From the NCBI RefSeq assembly GCF_051201015.1, contig NZ_JBPEHI010000015.1: a stretch of 64,000 nucleotides of DNA; one strand, written 5' to 3'. The position numbers and the translations under genes were made by a program. Source of the DNA: Petrimonas sulfuriphila. GTDB lineage: Bacteria; Bacteroidota; Bacteroidia; Bacteroidales; Dysgonomonadaceae. Below, piece after piece: positions 1-7,918 of the stretch (positions are counted from its first letter, which is position 1; each line of letters starts with the position of its first letter). A model generated the notes under the pieces. It was not told the origin of the DNA. It saw only the letters and a program-made list of their open reading frames with translations, and ran no database searches.

Positions 1-94
1 GGAACCGCCGTATACGAGAACCGTACGTACGGTGGTGTGAGAGGTCGGAAAACGAAAGTAGGAAGAAAACTACTTCGTTTTCCTCCTACTCGAT
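1..94 (+). mobile_element. 3' end of a group II intron (domains V and VI)
   Basis: The first ~45 bases fold as a domain V-like hairpin: CCGCCGTA near base 6 pairs with TACGGTGG near base 28 around an AGAAC-type loop, and a CGC-like triad lies in the basal stem. A second hairpin follows, arms 58-70 and 77-89 with loop 71-76 and one internal mismatch, as expected for domain VI. An intron end would fall near CGAT at 91-94. The reverse-transcriptase ORF and 5' part would lie left of the window. This rests on recognising the domain V pattern; no covariance search was run. Confidence 0.75.
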
Positions 95-156
95 TGTAGC
101 CTTTAAAAATCTTCAGTACCAAAACACATTTTCTTTTTGGTTAAAAACAACCCTCC

Positions 157-189
157 TTGAATTTTTTCTGAAAATAATGTATATATTTG
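157..189 (+). promoter_or_regulatory. Promoter of the XylR-type regulator gene
   Basis: TATATTTG at 182-189 matches the Bacteroidota -7 element TAnnTTTG exactly. TTG at 157-159 lies 22 bases upstream, close to the usual -33 spacing. A transcript would start near 196 and give a leader of roughly 80 bases before the start codon at 279. Confidence 0.55.
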
Positions 190-212
190 AGGATTATTAA
201 AAGTTTTTTTCG

Positions 213-235
213 CAGAATGAAAGTCGTTCATTCTG
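213..235 (+). promoter_or_regulatory. Perfect inverted repeat in the regulator's leader
   Basis: Arms CAGAATGAA and TTCATTCTG (9 bp, perfect) flank a 5-base spacer AGTCG. The site lies between the predicted transcription start and the regulator's start codon. That fits an autoregulatory operator or a short leader hairpin; the sequence does not separate the two. Confidence 0.5.
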
Positions 236-278
236 ATATTGACCCTATAGGTGAAAAAAATCTGAAAACAAGAAGTAA

Positions 279-1442
279 ATGAAAAGAATTCTAATACTTA
301 TTGACTACTCCAGTGAATTCAGCCGCCGACTACTGAGAGGTTTGATTCAATATGCTCATGAACACGGGCCTTGGTTATTTTACAGACTACCCACTTATTA
401 TAAGACGATGTATGGAAAGGAGGGTATAATTGAATGGGCCAAAAGCTGGAAGGCCGATGCAATTTTGGCACGATGGGATCATGAAGGAACCAATTTGTTA
501 GCCTCTTTAAATATACCTATCGTGCTACAGAATTACAAATCCAGAAGTCCTTATTTTTCCAACCTAACCGGAGATTATGTGGGTACCGGAGTGATGGCTG
601 CTAAGTTTTTCATTATGCGCCGTTTCCGCAACTTCGCGTTTTATGGTAACAAGGGTGTTGTTTGGTCGAAGGAGAGGGCGGAGGGTTTTCAGAAAGAGGT
701 TGAGAAAGCGGGAGGAAATTTCTTTTGTTTTGAAAGTGAAGATTTGGGGGGCAAGGAATGGAGCAGCACTCATGCCGAGTTGGATGAGTGGTTATTATCT
801 CTTCCAAAACCTGTAGGCCTCTTTGCCTGTGACGATGATTTCGCTTTAAGAATATCTCAAATTTGTAAAATTAACAACATTAAAATTCCTGAAGAAATTT
901 CATTGCTGGGGGTGGATAACGATGAACTGATTTGTCACCTTTCCGATCCTCCCATATCATCCATTGTAACAGACGTAGAAAAGGGAGGGTACGAAGCTGG
1001 AAGATTGATCGACCGGATGATCAAGGGAGAGATCGTAGAGCCCTTCAACATCATTATCCGGCCAACGCGGTTCGAACTTCGAAAATCGACAGAGAAGTAT
1101 GATATATCCAATGGCTATATCTCTCAAGTTGTCAATTATATCGAAGACAATTTCACCACAGATATAAATATCGAAGCACTCAGCGACCTGGTACCTCTTT
1201 CGCGACGCAACCTTGAGGTAAGGTTTAAGGAGGAGATGGGAACTTCCATATATCAGTTCATATTAAGTTGTAGGATTGATTATTTCGCACATTTATTACT
1301 AACAACAGACCGGGCACTGTTTGACCTGGCTTTAGAGTCAGGATTTAATGATTGCAAAAATATATCCCGTATTTTTAAAAAAATCAAAGGATGTACTCCT
1401 ATAGAATACCGTAGAAAATATTGCGACTCTAAGAATGAATAA
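279..1442 (+). CDS. XylR-type transcriptional regulator (LacI-like sensor + AraC HTH)
   Basis: Cytoplasmic regulator of 387 aa. Residues ~1-270 look like a periplasmic-binding-protein/LacI-type sugar sensor (MKRILILID start, GVMAAKFFIMRRFRNFAFYG, FACDDDFALRI, LLGVDNDELICHL). Residues ~280-385 are an AraC-type double helix-turn-helix (DINIEALSDLVPLSRRNLEVRF, then LALESGFNDCKNISRIFKK). This arrangement is that of XylR-like regulators, which bind sugars directly and switch on catabolic operons. It is the only transcription factor in the window and stands directly upstream of nagP-nagA-nagB on the same strand. Direct repeats start at its stop codon. The effector is unknown; N-acetylhexosamine or a keto-sugar derivative is an inference from the neighbours. 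Confidence 0.88.
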   Translation: MKRILILIDYSSEFSRRLLRGLIQYAHEHGPWLFYRLPTYYKTMYGKEGIIEWAKSWKADAILARWDHEGTNLLASLNIPIVLQNYKSRSPYFSNLTGDYVGTGVMAAKFFIMRRFRNFAFYGNKGVVWSKERAEGFQKEVEKAGGNFFCFESEDLGGKEWSSTHAELDEWLLSLPKPVGLFACDDDFALRISQICKINNIKIPEEISLLGVDNDELICHLSDPPISSIVTDVEKGGYEAGRLIDRMIKGEIVEPFNIIIRPTRFELRKSTEKYDISNGYISQVVNYIEDNFTTDINIEALSDLVPLSRRNLEVRFKEEMGTSIYQFILSCRIDYFAHLLLTTDRALFDLALESGFNDCKNISRIFKKIKGCTPIEYRRKYCDSKNE

Positions 1443-1504
1443 CGTTTTTTGAAAACACAATTACGTTTTTTAAGCATTTTTTGAATATATAAAAAATAAT
1501 TTTG
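1442..1504 (+). promoter_or_regulatory. Operator-promoter upstream of nagP
   Basis: ACGTTTTTT occurs at 1442-1450 and again at 1463-1471, a direct repeat with 21-bp periodicity (two helical turns), typical of AraC-family half-sites. TAATTTTG at 1497-1504 matches the -7 consensus TAnnTTTG, its TTTG starting 59 bp after the first half-site. The same arrangement precedes four other loci here (15417, 22348, 35391, 36292). It probably drives nagP and the genes behind it. Confidence 0.6.
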
Positions 1505-1560
1505 TGCATTCATATCATAATGAAGCACGAACTTCTTATTGTTAAAAATTTACTGTAAAT

Positions 1561-2937
1561 ATGAGTACTACACCTCCAATGAATCAAGCCCGGAATAAAA
1601 GTACCACCATCAAGTCGATGATTATCCTGGCATTGTTGTTTTTTATTTTCGGGTTGGTTTCCTGGGTAAACACTATCCTGGTTCCTTATTTTCAGCTGAC
1701 CCTTCAGCTATCTAATTTCCAATCCTCTTTTGTTACATTTGCATTTTATATTGCTTATTTGGTGATGGCTATCCCTTCTTCTTTTTTACTGAATAAGGTG
1801 GGATATAAAAGAGGAATGATGTTTGGACTCTGGTGCATGGCAATCGGAGCACTGCTCTTTGTTCCTGCTGCCTATTGGCGTCTTTATCAGTTGTTTTTGC
1901 TGGGACTCTTCCTGCTGGGCGTGGGGCTGGCTATTTTGCAGTCTGCTGCTAATCCTTACGTAACCATTGTCGGGCCTATTGAGAGTGCCGCCAAAAGGAT
2001 GAGCATAGTTGGAACAGGTAATAAACTGGCAGGAGTAATCGCTAACCTTATTTTTGCCGGAGTTGTTATCCGTGAATCCGACAAGGTGTTGATGCGTGAA
2101 ATAGAATCCGGTTTATACACCGGTGCAACGTTAGAGACTGCTTTGGACACCCTGATTAAGGGAGTTATGACACCATACCTGATTTTAGCAATCGCGCTTT
2201 TTATTTTTGGAATTGTTGTCCGTTATTCGGCTTTGCCGGAATTAGATCCCTCGGTAGTAAATAAACGTTCTGCTGAAGATGAAAGTTCACAGAAATCCAT
2301 CTTTCAGTATCCTGCACTGATATTGGGAGTAATTGCCATGTTTTTCCATATAGGAACACAGATGATCGCTCTTGCTACCAGTATTCAGTATGCAGGCACA
2401 ATGGGTGAAAGCCTCGCCGGTCCAGCTAAAAATATCCCTTCCTATACCATGTTGTTGACTTTTTTGGGATATTTTATCGGAATCATTTTAATCCCCAAAT
2501 ACCTGAAGCAACGTAACGCGCTCTTGATTTGTGCTTTATTGAATTTAGTGCTTTCTGTTTTAATCATTAGCACATCGGGAACGGTGAATTTTCTCGGTAT
2601 TACATCCGACATTTCTATCTGGTACCTTGTAATGATGGGACTTCCCAATGCATTGCTTTACGCCGGAATCTGGCCTCTTGCTATTAACGGATTAGGGAAG
2701 CATACCAATCTCGGCTCTGCTTTTTTGGTAATGGCGCTTTGTGGAAGCGCATTTATGCCGATGATTTATCATTCACTTGTGGAGCTTAATTCGTCTCTTT
2801 CGCCTTTTGCTGCAATGAAATATGCTTATTGGATCCTTATTCCCTCTTTTGCTTATATTGTTTGGTATGCTGCTTACGGATATAGAATAAGATCATGGAA
2901 AAAAAGCGAGGTTGTCAAAAATACGGTTGTTTCTTAA
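1561..2937 (+). CDS. nagP: N-acetylglucosamine permease (MFS, FHS family)
   Basis: Inner-membrane sugar:proton symporter of 458 aa with about 12 hydrophobic segments. The first helix region (FFIFGLVSWVNTILVPYFQ) and the segment GVGLAILQSAANPYVTIVGP are hallmarks of the fucose-hexose-symporter group (FucP/GluP/NagP). Its position directly before nagA and nagB points to GlcNAc, or a closely related amino sugar, as substrate, as for NagP of other Bacteroidota and gamma-proteobacteria. The start at 1561 is the first ATG after a 118-base leader holding the predicted operator and -7 element. Without a PTS, imported GlcNAc needs a cytoplasmic kinase; none is in this window. Substrate is inferred from context, because FHS members for different sugars look alike. 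Confidence 0.85.
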   Translation: MSTTPPMNQARNKSTTIKSMIILALLFFIFGLVSWVNTILVPYFQLTLQLSNFQSSFVTFAFYIAYLVMAIPSSFLLNKVGYKRGMMFGLWCMAIGALLFVPAAYWRLYQLFLLGLFLLGVGLAILQSAANPYVTIVGPIESAAKRMSIVGTGNKLAGVIANLIFAGVVIRESDKVLMREIESGLYTGATLETALDTLIKGVMTPYLILAIALFIFGIVVRYSALPELDPSVVNKRSAEDESSQKSIFQYPALILGVIAMFFHIGTQMIALATSIQYAGTMGESLAGPAKNIPSYTMLLTFLGYFIGIILIPKYLKQRNALLICALLNLVLSVLIISTSGTVNFLGITSDISIWYLVMMGLPNALLYAGIWPLAINGLGKHTNLGSAFLVMALCGSAFMPMIYHSLVELNSSLSPFAAMKYAYWILIPSFAYIVWYAAYGYRIRSWKKSEVVKNTVVS

Positions 2938-2967
2938 TACATTTAATTAACACATAAACATCAAAGG

Positions 2968-4158
2968 ATGATGAATAGACTTATCATAAAAAACGGAAAA
3001 GTTATCTTTCCGGAAAAAATTGAAGAAAACGTAACCGTGGTGTGTGAAAACGGAAAAATAACCGATATTCTTAATAATGAAGAGTACATACACGGTAATG
3101 ATGATGTTGTGATAGACGCAACAAATAAGTATATTGCCCCCGGGTTTATAGATATTCACACGCATGGAGGAGGCGGCCACGATTTTATGGACGGAACGGT
3201 GGAAGCTTATCTGGGAGCAGCAGAAACGCACGCCAGGTATGGAACCACTGCATTATTGCCTACAACGTTGACAAGCACGTTTGACGAGCTCATAAATACG
3301 TTTGCCGTATACAAGGAAGCTGCAAGACTGAACACAAAAGGTGCAAAACTTTTGGGCCTGCATTTAGAAGGACCTTATTTTGCATACAATCAACGGGGAG
3401 CGCAGGATCCCAAATACCTTAGAAACCCTGAACCGGAAGAGTACAATAAGATTTTATCCGAATCAGACGATATTGTACGGTGGAGCCTGGCACCGGAACT
3501 GCCCGGCGCATTCGATTTTGGAAAGGTGCTGACTTCAAAAAATATCCTCACTTCCATAGCACATAGCGATGCCATTTACGAGGAGGTGTTGGATGCCTTT
3601 AACGCAGGGTTCACCCACGTGACCCATCTCTATTCGGCTATGTCTACTGTTACCCGTAGGAATGCATTCCGTTATGCAGGTGTTTTGGAAGCCGCGTACT
3701 TGATTGATGACATGACGGTGGAAATTATTGCTGATGGAGTACACCTGCCCAAGTCTCTTCTGCAGTTCGTATATAAATTCAAAGGATCCGAAAAGACAGC
3801 ACTATGTACCGACTCTATGCGGGGAGCGGGAATGCCGGACGGTGAATCCATCCTGGGCAGCTTGGAAAAAGGACAAAGGGTAATTATCGAAGATGGCGTA
3901 GCCAAGTTGCCCGACCGTACCGCTTTTGCGGGAAGTGTTGCAACTACAGATCGTCTGGTAAGAACAATGGTAAACGTAGCGGAAGTGCCGTTGATAGAAG
4001 CTGTGAAAATGATGACGCTGACTCCGGCTCGCATAATGAAGATAGATCAGCAGAAGGGGTCTGTTCGTAAAGGGAAAGATGCCGATTTAGTTGTTTTTGA
4101 TAATAATATTAATGTTTCATACACAATCTTGGAAGGAAATGTCATATACGGAAACTAA
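2968..4158 (+). CDS. nagA: N-acetylglucosamine-6-phosphate deacetylase
   Basis: Cytoplasmic metal-dependent amidohydrolase of 396 aa that converts GlcNAc-6-P to GlcN-6-P and acetate. Visible motifs: HTHGGGGHDF (His64, His66), HLEGPYF with Glu134 as likely metal ligand, SIAHSDA (His199), THLYSAM (His220), ADGVHLP and CTDSMRGAG with catalytic Asp282. Length is normal for the family. It follows nagP by 30 bases and overlaps nagB by 20 bases, so the pair is probably translationally coupled. With NagB it feeds amino-sugar carbon into fructose-6-phosphate. Confidence 0.95.
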   Translation: MMNRLIIKNGKVIFPEKIEENVTVVCENGKITDILNNEEYIHGNDDVVIDATNKYIAPGFIDIHTHGGGGHDFMDGTVEAYLGAAETHARYGTTALLPTTLTSTFDELINTFAVYKEAARLNTKGAKLLGLHLEGPYFAYNQRGAQDPKYLRNPEPEEYNKILSESDDIVRWSLAPELPGAFDFGKVLTSKNILTSIAHSDAIYEEVLDAFNAGFTHVTHLYSAMSTVTRRNAFRYAGVLEAAYLIDDMTVEIIADGVHLPKSLLQFVYKFKGSEKTALCTDSMRGAGMPDGESILGSLEKGQRVIIEDGVAKLPDRTAFAGSVATTDRLVRTMVNVAEVPLIEAVKMMTLTPARIMKIDQQKGSVRKGKDADLVVFDNNINVSYTILEGNVIYGN

Positions 4159-4951
4159 CACAAACGTAATCACATTCAAAGTAGGAATGTTGGAAGTGAG
4201 AATTTTCCCTAACAGGGAGGAAATGGGTAAAGAGGCAGCAGTCGATGTATCTGACACTATAAGACAGTTGCTTAATGAAAAAGACGAGATCAATATGATT
4301 TTCGCAGCTGCTCCATCGCAAAGTGATTTTATGAAGGAATTAACAGCTGATAAACGGATCCGGTGGGAGAAGATCAATGCCTTTCATATGGATGAGTATA
4401 TTGGATTGGAGAAGGATGCACCCCAAGGGTTCGGTAATTTCCTTAGAGAAAGGATATTTGAAAAGGTCCCTTTTAAAAGTGTACATTACATAAATGGGCT
4501 TGCTGAAGATCCTTCTGCTGAATGTGAGAGATATGCCGGCTTGCTGACACGATATCCGGTAGATATCGTTTGCTTGGGAATTGGAGAGAACGGACATATC
4601 GCTTTTAACGATCCTCCGGTTGCCGATTTTAATGATCCAAAACTGGCGAAGGTGGTAGAGTTGGAGATGGCTTGCAGGCAACAACAGGTAAATGAAAACC
4701 TTTTTACAGGAATAGACCTGGTACCCACCCATGCCGTCACCGTAACCATTCCGGCATTGCTCAGAGCGAAATATATGTTTTGTATGGTGCCTGCCGAAAA
4801 CAAAGCAAAGGCTGTGTATCATACTCTTAACGATGATATTAGTGAGGATTGTCCTGCTACGGTCTTAAGAACAAAAAAGGGAACTGTATTATATCTCGAC
4901 AAAGAGAGTGCTTCGTTCCTGGAGACAACTAACAACACAGCCGATAAATGA
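4139..4951 (+). CDS. nagB: Glucosamine-6-phosphate deaminase
   Basis: Converts GlcN-6-P to fructose-6-P and ammonia in the cytoplasm. Family motifs are plain: FHMDEYIGL, GIGENGHIAFNDPP, and TVTIPALLRAKYMFCMVP near the C-terminus. I chose the ATG at 4139 because a good ribosome-binding site (GGAAGG) precedes it and the homologous part begins there; an upstream ATG at 4091 would add 16 residues without family resemblance. This gives 270 aa, normal for NagB, and a 20-base overlap with the end of nagA. The N-terminus lacks a signal peptide, as expected. Confidence 0.93.
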   Translation: MSYTETNTNVITFKVGMLEVRIFPNREEMGKEAAVDVSDTIRQLLNEKDEINMIFAAAPSQSDFMKELTADKRIRWEKINAFHMDEYIGLEKDAPQGFGNFLRERIFEKVPFKSVHYINGLAEDPSAECERYAGLLTRYPVDIVCLGIGENGHIAFNDPPVADFNDPKLAKVVELEMACRQQQVNENLFTGIDLVPTHAVTVTIPALLRAKYMFCMVPAENKAKAVYHTLNDDISEDCPATVLRTKKGTVLYLDKESASFLETTNNTADK

Positions 4952-4988
4952 ATTTATGTTTTTCACAACATCAAAAAATAGAAATATT

Positions 4989-5987
4989 ATGAGAATTAGA
5001 GTTATATTGTTAACAATTCTAGCCTTTGTTTTAACTCAGGCTCAAGCACAGATTAAGATTGGTATCATTGGCCTGGATACCTCTCATGCAATCGCCTTCA
5101 CCAAGTTTTTGAATGGAGAAGACAAAAAAGAGGAGTTCAAAGAGTTTAAAATTGTCGCAGCCTATCCCTACGGGTCGAAAACCATTAAGTCAAGTTTTGA
5201 CCGTATTCCCGGTTACATTGAACAGGTAAAAGGTTTGGGAGTGCAAATTGTTCCTTCCATTGCTGAACTTCTGAAGAAAGTGGATTACGTAATGTTGGAA
5301 ACAAATGATGGGAACCTCCATCTGGAGCAGGCATATGAGGTTTTCAAAGCCGGAAAGCCCATGTTTATTGACAAACCACTTGGTGCTACACTTGCGCAAT
5401 CGATAGCGATCTATCAGCTGGCCAGAGAATACAATGTCCCTATTTTCTCTTCCTCAGCGTTGCGGTATGTTCCACAAAATCAGAAATTACGCAAAGGAGA
5501 ATTTGGAAAAGTTTTGGGAGCTGATTGTTACTCCCCCGCAAGTCGCGAAAAAACACATCCCGATTTTGGGTGGTACGGCATCCATGGGGTAGAAACCCTT
5601 TTCACCATCATGGGAACCGGATGCGTTTCGGTTAACCGCATGTCGGCTGAAGGTACTGATGTAGTAGCTGGATTATGGAGTGATGGAAGGATAGGTACGT
5701 TCAGAGGCCTTCGTACCGGGAAAAGCAATTACGGAGGAACAGCCTTCACGGACAAAAGCATAGAGCCGGTTGGCCCTTACCAGGGATACGAAGTGCTGCT
5801 CACAGAGATACTTAATTTTTTTAAGACTCGTGTTGTCCCTGTTTCCGAAGAAGAAACACTGGAAATCTTCACTTTTATGGAAGCTTCCAATGAAAGCAAG
5901 CGCAACGATGGAAAAATTATCCTGATGGAAGATACTTATCGGAAAGGTTTGGCAGAAGCCAGGAAATTACTTTCGGATTTAAAGTAA
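4989..5987 (+). CDS. Exported Gfo/Idh/MocA family oxidoreductase
   Basis: 332 aa from the ATG at 4989, which gives a clean Sec signal peptide (MRIRVILLTILAFVLTQAQA, cleavage likely after Ala20); an upstream in-frame start at 4908 overlaps nagB and spoils it. A Rossmann NAD(P) fold starts right after the signal: KIGIIGLDTSHA (residues 23-34), then FIDKPLG (127-132) with the family's active-site lysine. HGVETLF lies near residue 200, where the family usually has a substrate-binding GxH. GLDTSH departs from the usual GxGxxG. It starts 37 bases after nagB and ends 7 before another Gfo/Idh/MocA gene. Likely a periplasmic sugar oxidoreductase, perhaps acting on the 3-position; substrate unknown. 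Confidence 0.82.
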   Translation: MRIRVILLTILAFVLTQAQAQIKIGIIGLDTSHAIAFTKFLNGEDKKEEFKEFKIVAAYPYGSKTIKSSFDRIPGYIEQVKGLGVQIVPSIAELLKKVDYVMLETNDGNLHLEQAYEVFKAGKPMFIDKPLGATLAQSIAIYQLAREYNVPIFSSSALRYVPQNQKLRKGEFGKVLGADCYSPASREKTHPDFGWYGIHGVETLFTIMGTGCVSVNRMSAEGTDVVAGLWSDGRIGTFRGLRTGKSNYGGTAFTDKSIEPVGPYQGYEVLLTEILNFFKTRVVPVSEEETLEIFTFMEASNESKRNDGKIILMEDTYRKGLAEARKLLSDLK

Positions 5988-5994
5988 AAGTGAA

Positions 5995-7419
5995 ATGAAA
6001 AGTTTTTTGTTGACCGGTATCATTGGTCTGATGTTTCTATCTTGTATGCAGCAAAGTAGAGAAAAGACAAGTAATTCTACGGTATTTACCGGTAAAGCAG
6101 GCGAAGTGAAATTGATCGTTCTTGCGCCGGGACATTTTCATGCCAATCTGCTTCAAAAAAGTACCATCGACCAAGTGAATGATTCAGTTTACGTTTACGC
6201 CATGTCTCCTGATGATGCCGGATTAAACCAATATCTTTCAGCTATTGAGTCATTCAACAACAGGGCAGAGAATCCTACGAGCTGGCAAGAGGTTATATAC
6301 ACGGGTGACGACTTTGTGGACAAGATGGTGACAGATGAAAATGGTAATGTTGTGGTACTTGCCGGTAACAACAAAAACAAGACCGAATATATTCTCCGCG
6401 CTGTGGATGCCGGATTGAATGTGTTGTCCGACAAGCCGATGGCTATTAACAGGAATGATTTTCTTTTGCTGGAAGAAGCGTATAAGAATGCAGGGTCAAA
6501 AAATGTTCAACTGTATGATATGATGACGGAACGCTACGATATGCTGAACATCATCGAAAAAGAGTTGATAAACAATCCCGACTTTTTTGGAGAACTTAAG
6601 GTGGGAACGCCGGAAGATCCTGCTGTCTATATGGAAAGTGTGCACCATTTCTATAAAGAGGTTTCGGGATCACCGTTGATCCGTCCGGCATGGTACTACG
6701 ACGTGGAACAACAGGGAGAGGGTATTGCAGATGTCACTACTCACTTAATTGACTTGCTGTTCTGGAAATGTTTTCCGGATCAGCCTATCGATTATACACG
6801 GGACATCGGAAGTATCTCATCTACTCACTGGCCGACTGATATCTCTCGGCAGCAGTTCATGCAGTCTACCGGAGAATCATCATTTCCTGATTATCTTCAT
6901 AAATACCTTGATAATTCAACGCTGAAAGTCTATGCCAACGGAACTGTAAACTTCGATGTGAAAAACCACAACGTAAGTTTACAAGTTATGTGGAACTATC
7001 AGGCACCTGAGGGTGGAGGTGACACATTCATCTCCACGTTGAAAGGCACAAAAGCTATTTTGAGAACTGTTCAGAATAAGGAACAAAACTTTATCAAACA
7101 GTTGTATGTGTATAAAGCTGAAGGTGTTAGTGAGAAGGAATTTACAGAAAATATTCAACAGGTAGTCACGAAAATACAAAAAAGATATCCCTTTGTCACT
7201 GTTTTGCCTACATCCAATGAGGGTGAATATCTCATCAATATTCCGGCAGAAAACAGGGAGGGACACGAGTCACACTTCAGGTATGTTGCTGAATGTTTCT
7301 TTAAATACCTGGTTAATCGCGATATGCCCGAGTGGGAAATGTCAAATACACTGGCAAAATATTATATTACGACAAAAGCAGTAGAGGTTGCAACTGAATT
7401 GAAGATAAACAATGATTAA
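5995..7419 (+). CDS. Lipoprotein Gfo/Idh/MocA oxidoreductase with special C-terminal domain
   Basis: 474 aa with a lipoprotein leader ending MFLSC (Cys17). The N-terminal nucleotide-binding half begins LIVLAPGHFHANL (40-52), a variant of the Rossmann loop, and carries LSDKPMA (144-150) with the active-site lysine. The part from ~155 (MMTERYDMLNIIEKELI onward, then GIADVTTHLIDLLFW) resembles the Pfam putative oxidoreductase C-terminal domain found in Bacteroidota glycan loci. It is 7 bases after the preceding oxidoreductase gene, and its last 8 bases overlap the DoxX gene, so expression is probably coupled. It should sit on the periplasmic side or outer-membrane lipid. Substrate unknown; a role in oxidation or reduction of a glycoside or its 3-keto form is inferred. 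Confidence 0.82.
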   Translation: MKSFLLTGIIGLMFLSCMQQSREKTSNSTVFTGKAGEVKLIVLAPGHFHANLLQKSTIDQVNDSVYVYAMSPDDAGLNQYLSAIESFNNRAENPTSWQEVIYTGDDFVDKMVTDENGNVVVLAGNNKNKTEYILRAVDAGLNVLSDKPMAINRNDFLLLEEAYKNAGSKNVQLYDMMTERYDMLNIIEKELINNPDFFGELKVGTPEDPAVYMESVHHFYKEVSGSPLIRPAWYYDVEQQGEGIADVTTHLIDLLFWKCFPDQPIDYTRDIGSISSTHWPTDISRQQFMQSTGESSFPDYLHKYLDNSTLKVYANGTVNFDVKNHNVSLQVMWNYQAPEGGGDTFISTLKGTKAILRTVQNKEQNFIKQLYVYKAEGVSEKEFTENIQQVVTKIQKRYPFVTVLPTSNEGEYLINIPAENREGHESHFRYVAECFFKYLVNRDMPEWEMSNTLAKYYITTKAVEVATELKINND

Positions 7420-7918
7420 CGAAAAGAAATATACAAAAGCCCAACTGATCTTTTTATTGGTTCTCCGTTTCGTAATTGGATGGCATATATTATATGAGGG
7501 AATATCTAAGGTTATGAATCCACAATGGACATCCGCGAATTTCTTGCAAGAGTCCCAAGGAATCTTATCGGGTTTTTCCGGTTGGATATTATCGAACAGC
7601 AGTTTGCTTTCTATTGTCGATTTTTTAAATATATGGGGATTAGTACTTATAGGACTCGGCCTGATATTCGGATTTCTTTTTAAACCTGCCGCCATTGCGG
7701 GATCTGTTTTGATATTTATTTATTACCTTAGCGTTCCCCCTTTGGTGGGTTACGAATACACGCTACCCTCCGATGGGAGCAATCTTGTAATTAATAGGAC
7801 ACTTATTGAGGCCGTCGCACTTTTTGGGTTGGCCCTTTTCCCAACTAACGAAGTTTTCGGATTAGATTATTTTATCAGTTCCCGACAGAAAGGAACACTT
7901 CAACATGGCAGAAAATAA
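7412..7918 (+). CDS. DoxX-family membrane protein
   Basis: Small integral membrane protein of 168 aa with about four hydrophobic helices: LIFLLVLRFVIGWHILYEG (residues ~13-31), a segment around LNIWGLVLIGLGLIFGFLF, PAAIAGSVLIFIYYLSV, and LIEAVALFGLALF. The RFVIGWHILYEGISKV signature near the N-terminus is typical of DoxX/DoxD proteins, some of which are subunits of thiosulfate:quinone oxidoreductase. Its start overlaps the upstream oxidoreductase by 8 bases and its end overlaps the Tat-exported oxidoreductase downstream by 14. That tight coupling suggests it works with them, possibly passing electrons between periplasmic dehydrogenases and the quinone pool; this is inference. Confidence 0.8.
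   Translation: MINEKKYTKAQLIFLLVLRFVIGWHILYEGISKVMNPQWTSANFLQESQGILSGFSGWILSNSSLLSIVDFLNIWGLVLIGLGLIFGFLFKPAAIAGSVLIFIYYLSVPPLVGYEYTLPSDGSNLVINRTLIEAVALFGLALFPTNEVFGLDYFISSRQKGTLQHGRK

Noticed and set aside
4091..4138. Longer nagB start at 4091
   Set aside because: Adds 16 hydrophobic residues inside nagA without family similarity; the ATG at 4139 has a better ribosome-binding site.
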